DNA from: Bacillus_P idriensis_A
GTDB taxonomy: Bacteria > Bacillota > Bacilli > Bacillales > Bacillaceae
Assembly: GCF_050483325.1 (NCBI RefSeq)
Contig: NZ_JBCMYF010000018.1
Location: 42,978-106,977 of the forward strand
Length of the DNA stretch: 64,000 nucleotides
Direction: 5' to 3'
Each line of letters starts with the position of its first letter. Position 1 is the stretch's first letter. This document shows positions 25,458 to 34,225 of this stretch, piece after piece. Below the pieces are notes generated by a model. That model worked only from the letters and a program-made list of their open reading frames with translations. It was not told the DNA's origin and searched no databases. The position numbers and the translations under genes are program-made.

Positions 25458-26858
25458 ATGAATCTAAAAAAAGAAAATCTGTATTTGTTTATGGAATCCA
25501 TCATTGATGAAATTGATGTGGGTCTTCATGTGATCGATAAAAAAGGACATACCATCCTCTACAATAAAAAGATGATGCAAATTGAATCAATGGACAGCAG
25601 GGATGTCATGAACAAAAATCTCCTGGACGTTTTCATGTTTTCTAAAGACGGAGACAGCACGCTCGTGCAGGCTCTTCAAAACGGCACCGAAACGAAGAAT
25701 ATTAAACAAACTTATTTCAACAACAAAGGAAAAGAAATCACGACCGTCAACAACACTTTTCCAATCCGGGATGGCGATGAAATCATCGGCGCTGTTGAAA
25801 TTGCAAAAGATATTACTAAGATCGAGAGGCTGATAAAGGACAATATTAAAAGAAAGGGAGGTACACGTTATACCTTTGAAAGTATTATTGGGGAAGGTCC
25901 TGCTATAAAAGAAGTCATTGAAAGTGCCAAGCGTGCGACACGCACAGCGTCATCTGTCCTGATTGTCGGGGAAACCGGTACAGGAAAAGAGCTTTTTGCA
26001 CAAAGCATCCATAACGGAAGCAGCCGTTCAGCAGCTCCTTTTATCTCTCAGAACTGTGCCGCACTGCCGGACAGCCTGATTGAGAGTTTATTGTTCGGCA
26101 CCAAAAAAGGAGCTTTTTCAGGAGCGATTGATCATCCCGGTTTGTTTGAACAAGCAGAGGGAGGCACGCTGCTGCTTGATGAAATTAACTCTTTGAATCC
26201 CCATCTGCAGTCCAAGCTTCTGAGGGCTTTGCAGGAGAGAACGATCCGGCGGATTGGCGATACGAAAGATACGCCAATTGATGTAAGAATCATAGCGACA
26301 ATTAATGAAGATCCGATTGAAGCGATAACGAATGAACACATGAGAAAGGATCTATACTACCGTCTGAGTGTCGTGACTGTTTTTGTTCCTCCGCTGAGAG
26401 ACAGAACGGAAGATATCCCTCTTCTTATCAGGCAATTCATCCGAAAATATAATGAGCTTTTTCAAATGGATGTTCAGCGTGTTGATCAGGAGGTCATGGA
26501 TAATCTTCTTTCTTACGAATGGCCGGGCAACGTGCGGGAGCTTCAGCACATAATTGAAGGAGCGATGAATTTCATTGCAGATGAGGAAACGATCCGCCTT
26601 AACCATCTGCCTCTGCATTTCCGCTCAAAATCAAAGGCGCGGACAACTGATTCTTCTCAAGTGCAGGTTTATGAAGAAACAAGTGAGTCCCTGAAGCTGA
26701 AAGAACACTTGGACCGTTCAGAAGCTAACTATATTAATGCCTTGCTGAAAAAGAACGGATATAACATTTCAAAAGCGGCAGAAGAAGCAGGATTAAGCCG
26801 CCAGAGCCTGCAATATAGAATGAAAAAGCTTCATATTGAAGCAAAAAAAAGCTTCTGA
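25458..26858 (+). CDS. rocR: Sigma-54-dependent activator of arginine catabolism
   Basis: 466 residues. PAS-type sensor at about 10-125, AAA+ module with Walker A G-E-T-G-T-G-K-E at 171-178, sigma-54 contact loop G-A-F-S-G-A at 218-223, Walker B T-L-L-L-D-E at 237-242, and a Fis-type helix-turn-helix at about 425-462. In B. subtilis RocR responds to ornithine or citrulline. The contact loop has Ser where most activators have Thr (GAFTGA), a conservative change. Divergent from rocA with two binding sites between. Confidence 0.92.
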   Translation: MNLKKENLYLFMESIIDEIDVGLHVIDKKGHTILYNKKMMQIESMDSRDVMNKNLLDVFMFSKDGDSTLVQALQNGTETKNIKQTYFNNKGKEITTVNNTFPIRDGDEIIGAVEIAKDITKIERLIKDNIKRKGGTRYTFESIIGEGPAIKEVIESAKRATRTASSVLIVGETGTGKELFAQSIHNGSSRSAAPFISQNCAALPDSLIESLLFGTKKGAFSGAIDHPGLFEQAEGGTLLLDEINSLNPHLQSKLLRALQERTIRRIGDTKDTPIDVRIIATINEDPIEAITNEHMRKDLYYRLSVVTVFVPPLRDRTEDIPLLIRQFIRKYNELFQMDVQRVDQEVMDNLLSYEWPGNVRELQHIIEGAMNFIADEETIRLNHLPLHFRSKSKARTTDSSQVQVYEETSESLKLKEHLDRSEANYINALLKKNGYNISKAAEEAGLSRQSLQYRMKKLHIEAKKSF

Positions 26859-26883
26859 GGAAAGATGTCCCCAGGAGCTTTTT
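26849..26883. terminator. Terminator between rocR and the EIIC gene
   Basis: AGCTTCTG, thirteen-base loop, CAGGAGCT then TTTTT, with an A run on the other side; serves convergent genes. Confidence 0.65.
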
Positions 26884-26886
26884 CCG

Positions 26887-27924
26887 TTATGCTGCCTCTT
26901 TAAGATCGCTGCTTTTACGAATATCAGAAACTGTTTTGATCTTATAATTTTTAAACAAAATCGATCCAAGCAGGCCGAAAACTCCACCGGCAAGAGCACA
27001 GAGCGCAGCTGTTATCGTAACGGTTAATGGGTCATTAAATCCATACATGACAGCTAAACCTGCGATTGGAGTTGCCGTTCCTGTTGCGTTGTTTACAAGT
27101 CCGAATAAGGCAACGACTACACCTGCTGCAGCTCCGCCGAAAAAGTTCGTCACATACACCGGAATCGGATTTGCCGTAATAATGTCTGCTTGAGTCAGAG
27201 GCTCAATCGCTACGGCAATCGTTGTTCGTCTGTCGCCAAATTTCAGACGGCTGAAGAGAACATAGTTCATGAAGGAAGAACCGAATACGGCCAGGGCGCC
27301 AATCGCCATAGGCAATCCAGTTAAACCAAGCATAGCTGTTAGAGCCATGGAGCTTAATGGCGCTGTAGCTACAACTGTAATCACTCCGCCAAGGATAATT
27401 CCCATTAGAATCGGGTTGCTGTTGGCTGTTTCAGTAATAATACCGCCAATGTTCAAAAGAGTAGCATCCACTACTGGAGTTAGAGCGTTTCCTATTAATC
27501 TCACAAGTGGTGCCGCGACGATAATCGTCACAAGCAAATCAAGACCGGCAGGCGTTTTCTTCTCAATCAGTTTTACCAGGAAAGCAACAAGATAGCCTGC
27601 AAAAAAGCCAGGAAGCAAACCCAGTCCGGCACACGATACGCCAAGCATCAGGGCATAAACCGGGGACACACCTAGTGCGAGCGCCACAAGAGCAGCAGCT
27701 GCTACCCCCCCCATGCTTCCTGCGGCATCCCCAACTTCTCCGAGAAATTCAACCTTCAGAAGATCTCCTCCAACATATCGCTGAAAGGCTTCAACAAGAA
27801 AAGCAGCAACGGCTGCGTTTGCGAGCGCCCCCATCGCTTTCATGCCCTTTGGAGCTTTGTAGCTGAATAATGAAAATAACCCAAGTACTAGTAATAATAG
27901 CGCTGTTCCTTTTACCAATTCCAT
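26887..27924 (-). CDS. PTS EIIC_2 family membrane protein (orphan EIIC)
   Basis: 345 residues from the ATG preceded by AGAGGAGAGA; codons upstream belong to the leader. About ten hydrophobic segments, glycine/alanine-rich, matching the PF13303 PTS_EIIC_2 family (DPLTVTITAALCALAGGVFGLLG and VVATAPLSSMALTAMLG). No EIIA or EIIB gene is near, which is normal for this family, and no phosphorylation partner can be named. Its leader carries a PyrR-type attenuator, so expression should fall when pyrimidine nucleotides are plentiful. That points to a pyrimidine-related substrate, not a sugar, but this is inference. Convergent with rocR. Confidence 0.78.
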   Translation of the reverse strand: MELVKGTALLLLVLGLFSLFSYKAPKGMKAMGALANAAVAAFLVEAFQRYVGGDLLKVEFLGEVGDAAGSMGGVAAAALVALALGVSPVYALMLGVSCAGLGLLPGFFAGYLVAFLVKLIEKKTPAGLDLLVTIIVAAPLVRLIGNALTPVVDATLLNIGGIITETANSNPILMGIILGGVITVVATAPLSSMALTAMLGLTGLPMAIGALAVFGSSFMNYVLFSRLKFGDRRTTIAVAIEPLTQADIITANPIPVYVTNFFGGAAAGVVVALFGLVNNATGTATPIAGLAVMYGFNDPLTVTITAALCALAGGVFGLLGSILFKNYKIKTVSDIRKSSDLKEAA

Positions 27925-27986
27925 CTGTCTCTCTCCTCTGGCTGTTAAGAATGCAACATCAGCTGGCATTCATTCTTTTATAATCA

Positions 27987-28049
27987 TCAAAAAGCTCTTA
28001 TCCTTTCACACCTTCAGCCGCAAGACAGAAGGGATGAAAAAATAAGAGC
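27987..28049 (-). terminator. Attenuator hairpin in the leader of the EIIC gene
   Basis: Minus strand GCTCTTAT at one end and ATAAGAGC followed by TTTTT at the other enclose a long imperfect stem. It lies upstream of the start codon, so it must be bypassed for expression. Confidence 0.8.
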
Positions 28050-28085
28050 CTGAATGCGGAATCACTGTACAATACGATTTTCATA

Positions 28086-28106
28086 GATTAGCCTCACAGG
28101 ATAATC
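28086..28106 (-). promoter_or_regulatory. PyrR-binding anti-antiterminator hairpin
   Basis: Minus strand reads GATTA, then TCCTGTGAGGC, then TAATC. The centre fits the PyrR loop consensus UCC-N-G-N-GAGG-Y-U, and the five flanking bases pair. Next comes TATGAAAA, able to pair with TTTTCAT in the terminator 5' arm as antiterminator. PyrR with UMP would stabilise this hairpin and allow termination. Confidence 0.78.
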
Positions 28107-28450
28107 AAAGATTAGCATATCACACAATTCACATCTTCTCATCTTAGTTGTTCATACCTTCTTGTAGTCTGGCATTTTAGCGGCTGCCAGGTAGAAACGA
28201 TCAGACCATCTTAACTGAAATTATACAAGAATATAAAAATTTTAATAATAGTTAGAAGTATATAGGAATTGGTTACATTGGACAATGGATATTGAAAAGT
28301 TCGGAATAATCAATATACAAATTACATAATCTGCTGAATATCGCAGAACTCGCTCAAATCTTCCTCCAACTATAGAAAAGTGGTCTCTAACTCGCGGGAA
28401 ACCGTCCACCTCGCCACCTCCAATTCCTGATTAAAACTTGTTAGCCTCCT
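28107..28450. other. Intergenic region upstream of the PyrR leader
   Basis: No gene or repeat was found. The promoter for the EIIC leader transcript must be here on the minus strand, but no convincing -35/-10 pair was seen. Confidence 0.4.
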
Positions 28451-28451
28451 T

Positions 28452-28484
28452 AAAAAAAGAACCAAACCGCATTCGGCTTGGTTC
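28452..28484 (-). terminator. Terminator of the cyanophycin operon
   Basis: GAACCAAGCCG, four-base loop, CGGTTTGGTTC then a seven-T run on the minus strand. Confidence 0.9.
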
Positions 28485-28491
28485 CCCGTTC

Positions 28492-31020
28492 TTACTTCAC
28501 TTTTACAGACACTGGAGTAATATCAAGAACAGCGTTAACTACTGAATAATCATCTTTTCCGCCATCTTTATATCCCCAGAATCCGTCTGTTTCTTCGGTT
28601 TTTCTGAATGTAAGTTTGACACCCTTTCCCTGGTCAAAAGCATAGCTCATTACTTCTTTCTCACCGTTGTTATCTACCAGGTTATAAGAGAGGAACTTGC
28701 TTAATGTTCCGTGAGCAGTCAGAACGCCTGAATGCGGTGCTGCTTTGTAATCTCCGTACTCATAGCCAGCTGTACTGACTTTGTGTTCGCTGATGTCGAA
28801 TTGGTTTGTTTGAAGATCAACGGAGTCACCCGCTGCAATAGTTGAAAGAAGAATGTTCTTAAATTCATTCTGTACTTTCGGATTTGTTTTTACTTTAGAT
28901 AAATCAATCACTGTCACTCCTGCACGGCCGACTACTTCAATTTTCCTTTCTTCATTGCGGACGACCATGGCTGTATCTTCATCGATTCCATAAGAAAGCT
29001 GATTACTTTCTCCTTTTTCATAAGCTGTCGCAATCAATCTGCCAAGGCGGGCTTTGTTGTCAAAGTGCTGGTCGATGATGCCGTATTGGAAGAAACCAAG
29101 TCCGCGTTCAAGATAGCCTGGTCCGCCTTCTTGCTGCTGCATGCCGTCATATGTGTCAGTAAAGCCTTTTGAAAGAGTATCAAGACTGCCGCCGCCTGCA
29201 AGCATAACATCGCTCATAATCGCTGCACCGGCACTTGTGCCGCCTAGAACAGCTCCTTTTTTATAGATGTCCCAGATGGCTGTTAATGCTTTCGATTCAG
29301 ATTGGTCAGTATTAAACAGCGCTTTTGTAATTTTCGTCTGATCGCCCCCTACAAACCAGATGGCATCAAGCTCTTTAATGCTTCCAGCTGCTTCTTCACT
29401 GTTTTTATTCTTTTCCCACTCTGCTGCATCGTTTTCAGGAGTATCTTTGTAGTTTGTCGTTGAAATCGGCAGAATCTGAATATTTTCTTCTTTAACTCCG
29501 TATTTTACAAGATCATTTTTAAACGCATCGGATGATTTCAACGACCCGCTCGCTGCCGGAACAATCCCAAATTTCGCGTCTGTTTTCCCTTCAGCAAGGT
29601 CAATAAAAGCTTTATATACTGCTTCGTTTGTTGATCCAAGAGCACCGCCTGCGATTACAAGGTTTCCTTTAATTTGGCCGCGATCGGTTTCTTCATGAAT
29701 TTCGAAATTAGAAGGTTTATAGTCTTTGAATGCCTTATCATCTTTTTTGAACTCAATAGAAACCGGTGTAACATCCATTTTTACGTTTGTGATTGAATAG
29801 TCATCTTTTTGGCCATCCTGATATCCCCAATAACCATTCGTTTTATCTGTTTTACTGAACGTTAAGGCAAAGCCCTTTCCTTTACTGTCATATAAATAGC
29901 TTTTTACTGATTCGGTCGATGAGTTATCAATCAGCGAGTAAGAAAGATATGGTTTGAGTCTTCCGTAAGAAGTAAGGACTCCAGTCGCTTCAAGCGGTTT
30001 AAACGAATAATACTCGTAGCCTTTTGTTTCATCTTTGTCCGGATTCACCGTAAAAGCTTTAGTCTTCAAGTCAATTTTGTCCCCAGGAGATAAGAAGCTG
30101 ATGGAGACGTTATTGACTGGGTGCAGTTTCTTGCTTGCTGGTTTTGCCTTGCTGGCATCTACAACTGTGACACCGCCTCGGCCTGCAATTTCCGCTGTTT
30201 TCTCCTTATTGTCAACGATTAAGGCTGTATCTTCATCAATCCCATATGAATGAAACTTCTCTTTTTGCTTTTCATATTTCACAGCTGCTGCTGCAAGCCG
30301 GCCCAGTCTTGCTCTTTCATCAAAGTGCTGATCCACAATGCCGTATCGGAAAAAACCCAGCCCTTTTTCAATGTAAACAGGTGCATATTCTTTGTTCGCA
30401 GGTGCTTTATCCGCCTCTGTGAATTCACCTTTTAACCCTCCAAGGCTGTCGCCTCCTGTAATCATGACGTCACTCATGATCGCAGCTCCGGCGCTTGTCC
30501 CGCCAAGAACAGCCCCATCCCTGTAGATGTCCCAGATCGCATCTAGTGCTTTGGTATTTTTTCCTTTTTCATCAAAAAGAGTGTCCGTAATTTTCAGCTG
30601 ATCTCCGCCGACGAACCAGACTGCTGAAAGGTCTGCAATCTGATTGATAATCTCTTTTTCGTTTACGTTGTTTTTCCACTTGCTCTCATCAAAATCAGTA
30701 TCACTGAAATCATGATTTGAGATTGGAAGAATATCTACATTTTCGGCTCTCACCCCGTATTTAACGAGGTCTGCTTTAAACTCATTTGAAGATTTCAGCT
30801 TTCCGCTCGCAGCAGGAATAATCCCGATTCTGGCATTATCCTTTCCGCCTGCACGGTCAATAAAAGATTCATAGACTGCTTGATTGCTGCTCCCCAAAGA
30901 CCCTCCTGCAATAACAAGACTGCCTTTAATTTCTTCCTTGCTGCCTGCTGCTGCAGCAGACATGCTGAAACTTGATGCAAGCAGACAGGCTGCTGCAAGC
31001 ATACTGAATGGTTTCTTCAC
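28492..31020 (-). CDS. Exported cyanophycinase with two complete catalytic units
   Basis: 842 residues, GTG start after AGGGGGAATTG. Signal peptide at 1-25 (AACLLASSFSMSAAAA). Two tandem copies of a roughly 420-residue unit, each with a peptidase S51 domain (33-290 and 452-710) and a beta-rich tail (301-425 and 722-842). Both keep G-T-S-A-G-A with Ser176/Ser596, the Q-H-F-D histidine (H232/H652) and the G-I-D-E-D glutamate (E263/E681), the Ser-His-Glu triad of cyanophycinase. The enzyme releases beta-Asp-Arg dipeptides from cyanophycin. Extracellular enzymes are known from other bacteria (CphE); a two-unit protein is unusual. It is the third gene after yfcC-type carrier and iadA. Confidence 0.9.
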   Translation of the reverse strand: MKKPFSMLAAACLLASSFSMSAAAAGSKEEIKGSLVIAGGSLGSSNQAVYESFIDRAGGKDNARIGIIPAASGKLKSSNEFKADLVKYGVRAENVDILPISNHDFSDTDFDESKWKNNVNEKEIINQIADLSAVWFVGGDQLKITDTLFDEKGKNTKALDAIWDIYRDGAVLGGTSAGAAIMSDVMITGGDSLGGLKGEFTEADKAPANKEYAPVYIEKGLGFFRYGIVDQHFDERARLGRLAAAAVKYEKQKEKFHSYGIDEDTALIVDNKEKTAEIAGRGGVTVVDASKAKPASKKLHPVNNVSISFLSPGDKIDLKTKAFTVNPDKDETKGYEYYSFKPLEATGVLTSYGRLKPYLSYSLIDNSSTESVKSYLYDSKGKGFALTFSKTDKTNGYWGYQDGQKDDYSITNVKMDVTPVSIEFKKDDKAFKDYKPSNFEIHEETDRGQIKGNLVIAGGALGSTNEAVYKAFIDLAEGKTDAKFGIVPAASGSLKSSDAFKNDLVKYGVKEENIQILPISTTNYKDTPENDAAEWEKNKNSEEAAGSIKELDAIWFVGGDQTKITKALFNTDQSESKALTAIWDIYKKGAVLGGTSAGAAIMSDVMLAGGGSLDTLSKGFTDTYDGMQQQEGGPGYLERGLGFFQYGIIDQHFDNKARLGRLIATAYEKGESNQLSYGIDEDTAMVVRNEERKIEVVGRAGVTVIDLSKVKTNPKVQNEFKNILLSTIAAGDSVDLQTNQFDISEHKVSTAGYEYGDYKAAPHSGVLTAHGTLSKFLSYNLVDNNGEKEVMSYAFDQGKGVKLTFRKTEETDGFWGYKDGGKDDYSVVNAVLDITPVSVKVK

Positions 31021-31073
31021 TCCAATTCCCCCTAAAATTAGATATTCTTCTGTTAAAGCAGACTGACATCCAT

Positions 31074-32249
31074 TTATGCTTCAAAAGTTCCCTTAATAGT
31101 TGCGATGCCTCCTTCAACCATTACTTTTCCCTTTGCCAGAACTGTGTCAATGTCGAGTGTTTCTTTATCAAGCAAAACGAGATCTGCATCGTTGCCTGCA
31201 CGAATTTCCCCTTTTTTCTTCAGCTTTAATATGCGGGCTGGATTCGATGTAATGACTTGAAGAGCTGTCTCGAGAGAAACTCCCTCATCAAGAACAGATG
31301 AACGGACCTCTTCAAAAAGGGAAGATACTTTCCCAACTTGAAGCCCGGCAAAATCACCGTCTGAATTAAAATATGGAAGGCTTGCCTGACCATCAGATGA
31401 AAACGTAATTTGTGTAACTGGAATACCTCTTTCAAGCATCAGGCGCAAGCCTCTGCTGCACTTCACTTCGCCCTCCTCTAGAAATTGAGGAATGGTGCTT
31501 GTGGTCATATCTACATAACCGCCAAGTTCCGCATATTTGATTCCCTCTTCAAACAGATTTGCGTTTCGGTTAATATGGGTCGGGTGGAAGTGATGGATAG
31601 GGATGTCCGTTTTTTCTGCAATTTCAAATAACAGATCAAGTTTGCGGTCACTGTCGCCGACATGAATTTCAAGCACGCCGGCTTTCCCAGTAATCAAACC
31701 GCCATTTCTGGCGGCAGCTGCAATTTTGGCCAGCTCTTCAATCGTCGGTTCAGATGAACGGTGATCAGATATCGCAATCTCTCCAACACCGATGATCTTT
31801 TCAATAAAAATCAGATCCTCTTCAATTTTACCGGTCAGCGTTTTCACCGGAATCTGGTAAGACCCTGTGTGAAGATAAGATGTGATGCCTTCTTCATCAA
31901 GTGCATGTGCTTTTGCAAGCAGACTCTCAATTCTTCTTGTTGTTCCGTCCGTTCCGAGTACTCCTATAACGGTAGTAATCCCGGCAGTCGTAGCATCCGT
32001 CAAATTCAGCTCAGGGGTGCGTGTTTTAAATCCGCCTTCCCCGCCGCCGCCAATCAGGTGAACATGAGCATCAATAAAACCGGGCACTAAAAGCTTGCCT
32101 GTTCCGTCGATCACCAGCACATCAAGTGATGCCGCATCCAAATTAATGCGGTCTTTGATATAGCCGATTTTATCTGCCGTAAGGAGCACGTCCTTTTTGC
32201 CTAAATAATGAGGCGCGTATACTTCTGTATTTTTTATAAGAGTAAGCAA
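31074..32249 (-). CDS. iadA: Isoaspartyl dipeptidase (beta-aspartyl peptidase)
   Basis: 391 residues, TTG start after AGGAGGTC, no signal peptide, so cytoplasmic. Amidohydrolase fold of peptidase family M38: D-A-H-V-H-L-I-G-G-G-G-E-G-G, then H-V-G-D-S-D-R-K and H-H-F-H-P-T-H-I-N-R-N, and late S-S-D-G-Q, the IadA pattern. It cleaves beta-linked Asp dipeptides. Between a carrier and a cyanophycinase its natural substrate here should be beta-Asp-Arg (and beta-Asp-Lys), giving free Asp and Arg. 38 bases from the carrier gene. Confidence 0.9.
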   Translation of the reverse strand: MLTLIKNTEVYAPHYLGKKDVLLTADKIGYIKDRINLDAASLDVLVIDGTGKLLVPGFIDAHVHLIGGGGEGGFKTRTPELNLTDATTAGITTVIGVLGTDGTTRRIESLLAKAHALDEEGITSYLHTGSYQIPVKTLTGKIEEDLIFIEKIIGVGEIAISDHRSSEPTIEELAKIAAAARNGGLITGKAGVLEIHVGDSDRKLDLLFEIAEKTDIPIHHFHPTHINRNANLFEEGIKYAELGGYVDMTTSTIPQFLEEGEVKCSRGLRLMLERGIPVTQITFSSDGQASLPYFNSDGDFAGLQVGKVSSLFEEVRSSVLDEGVSLETALQVITSNPARILKLKKKGEIRAGNDADLVLLDKETLDIDTVLAKGKVMVEGGIATIKGTFEA

Positions 32250-32287
32250 TGTTTGACCTCCTGTGTTTATCTATGATGACCAGTCTT

Positions 32288-33706
32288 TTAAAACGGCCCG
32301 TAATTCATCAAGTGAGCAAGAACAACTGCTGCAAGCCCGATGAGATATTGAATGAAAACAAGCGGCAGCACCCATTTAGCCCACTTCGTCCAAGGTATAC
32401 CAGCGATAGCAAGACCTGCCATTAGTGTACCTGCTGTCGGGAAGATGATGTTTCCGATTCCATCTGCAAATGAGAAGGATAGGACAGCTGTTTGACGAGT
32501 AATATCAAGCAAATCTGCAAGAGGCGTCATGATTGGCATTGTAAGCATCGCATGTCCGCTTCCTGAAGCAAGGATAAAATGGATAATAGCCTGGAAATTG
32601 TACATTCCGATGACACTCCAAAAAGCAGGAATATTCTTAAGCGCATCGGAAACTCCGTAAAGCATAGGATCAATAATATGCCCTTCATTTAACACGACCA
32701 GCGTCGCTCTCGATACCCCGATAATGAGTGCTCCGCCAATTAATAGGGAAGAACCTTCTACGAATGATTTCGCAATTTGATCTGCAGAAAGTCTGCCGAT
32801 GATTCCGATGACAATCGTTAATACGATAAAAAGAGCAGCAATCTCAGTGATATACCATTGAAACTTTATGACTCCAAATGCAAGAACTACGTAATTCAGC
32901 AAAAAGGCGCCTAAAATCAATTTATGTTTTGTCTCTAATTTTTCATTTGAATTCAACAGGACATCCGCTTCTTCTTTACTGTATTTTCCGAAAAAGCCCT
33001 TTGATGGATCTTTCTTCACTTTCATTGCATGACGGTAAACAAAAATAACCGATACTGCATAAACAATAACGAATAATACAAGCCTGTACCCCATGCCGGA
33101 GAACATCGGAAGCTCAGCAATACCCTGTGCCACCCCGACTGTAAATGGGTTCATAACAGCTGTTGTAAAACCTGCCGCAGCCCCAAGAATGACGATCGCT
33201 GTTCCGGTCAGCACATCAAATCCCAATGCGAGCGCAAGCGGAATCAGTAATGGAATATAAGCAAGTGTTTCCTCTGCCATCCCCATAAGAGATCCCCCGA
33301 TGGCAAAAAACAGCATCATCGCAGGAATCAAAAGTTTTTCACGTGTTGCAAGCCTCTTAGCGAGCGTAGTAATCAACAGGTTAATCGTACCCGTTGCCGT
33401 TAACACTCCAAAAAATCCGCCGATGATCAAAACAAAGAAGATAATGTTTGCAGCTTCTACCATCCCGGTATGGAGTGCTTTTACCATTCCAAACGGGCTG
33501 ACCGGTGTTTGTTCAGCGGACTGAAACGTATCCGGATCAATTTCCGTTCTTCCGTCTACCTCTACCCTTGCATAATCTCCTGCAGGCAATACGTAAGTTA
33601 ATAGTGTTGCAACAACCAATACACCCAGTAAAAGGGCAAATACATTAATCTTGCGTTCTTTCTTTTCCTTCCCCTTTGGTTGATAAGCTAATTCAGCTTG
33701 AGCCAT
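32288..33706 (-). CDS. YfcC family carrier
   Basis: 472 residues with about twelve hydrophobic segments; YfcC/DcuC-related pattern (GVLTATGTINLLITTLAKRL, M-A-E-E-T-L-A-Y-I-P-L-L-I-P, G-S-G-H-A-M-L-T-M-P-I). The family is annotated as C4-dicarboxylate or basic amino-acid (arginine/ornithine) carriers. It is the first gene of the operon, directly after a sigma-54 promoter, with an exported cyanophycinase and a cytoplasmic dipeptidase downstream. It is the only transporter in the unit, so uptake of the beta-Asp-Arg dipeptide is a reasonable inference; export of surplus Asp or ornithine is the alternative. Confidence 0.82.
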   Translation of the reverse strand: MAQAELAYQPKGKEKKERKINVFALLLGVLVVATLLTYVLPAGDYARVEVDGRTEIDPDTFQSAEQTPVSPFGMVKALHTGMVEAANIIFFVLIIGGFFGVLTATGTINLLITTLAKRLATREKLLIPAMMLFFAIGGSLMGMAEETLAYIPLLIPLALALGFDVLTGTAIVILGAAAGFTTAVMNPFTVGVAQGIAELPMFSGMGYRLVLFVIVYAVSVIFVYRHAMKVKKDPSKGFFGKYSKEEADVLLNSNEKLETKHKLILGAFLLNYVVLAFGVIKFQWYITEIAALFIVLTIVIGIIGRLSADQIAKSFVEGSSLLIGGALIIGVSRATLVVLNEGHIIDPMLYGVSDALKNIPAFWSVIGMYNFQAIIHFILASGSGHAMLTMPIMTPLADLLDITRQTAVLSFSFADGIGNIIFPTAGTLMAGLAIAGIPWTKWAKWVLPLVFIQYLIGLAAVVLAHLMNYGPF

Positions 33707-33804
33707 AAGTTCTTCTCCCCTTTTTCATGTTTTATTTAGATGGCAAACGACATCTCCCTTGGAAATGCCTCTCCTCTCGGAAATTGTCATTTGCAAGTAT
33801 ATAA

Positions 33805-33821
33805 TGCAATTTTTGTGCCAA
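33805..33821 (-). promoter_or_regulatory. Sigma-54 -24/-12 promoter of the cyanophycin operon
   Basis: Minus strand TTGGCACAAAAATTGCA is an exact TTGGCAC-N5-TTGCA match about 100 bases upstream of the carrier gene. Confidence 0.93.
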
Positions 33822-33899
33822 CATGAAATGAGAGGGGCTTTTTTATTTTAGGCTCTTTTCGTAATTATTGTTGCTATTAGACTAAATGATAAAAACATG

Positions 33900-34045
33900 A
33901 GTGGATTGCAGCGGAAGGAACTTGACTCCTGCGGGATATAGAGCAAAATGGGAGACCCCACAGGCAAAGCCGAGGAGGCTCCCATGCTCCCCGCGGAAAG
34001 CAAGTTCCTGGAGCGGAAAGGAACGGACAACATTTATCATGTCGT
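33900..34045. repeat. Dispersed Bacillaceae intergenic repeat with long hairpin
   Basis: GGAACTTG at 33917 pairs with CAAGTTCC at 34001; inside, CCTGCGGG-like and GGGAGACC/GGCTCCC segments pair again. The right side continues GGAACGGACAACATT, shared with a decayed copy at 45830-45870. It separates the sigma-54 promoter from the activator gene. Confidence 0.7.
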
Positions 34046-34158
34046 CCACCTCACAGCTTGTCCTTTAGTAAGTATAGTCCAAAAATAAAATTGACCCAAC
34101 TCTAATATTCATCATATTGCATAAAGTATTATTATCTAAAATTTCTAATAATCATTGT

Positions 34159-34216
34159 CTTTTTGGTCTAAATTGGTTTGTTTTTATGATATTATATAAC
34201 CAATAGAACCAAAAGG
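34159..34216. promoter_or_regulatory. Large inverted repeat before the sigma-54 activator gene
   Basis: CTTTTTGGTCTAAATTGGTT at 34159-34178 is mirrored by AACCAATAGAACCAAAAGG at 34198-34216, with a small gap in the pairing. The arms flank an AT-rich promoter-like stretch and the right arm covers the ribosome site. Likely the binding site of the activator itself, serving as autoregulatory operator and as enhancer for the operon 340 bases away. Confidence 0.55.
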
Positions 34217-34225
34217 AGTGAGAAA

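Noticed and set aside
26887..27924. Ordinary sugar PTS permease
   Set aside because: No EIIA/EIIB partner, no sugar genes, EIIC_2 family and a PyrR leader argue against a standard sugar PTS.
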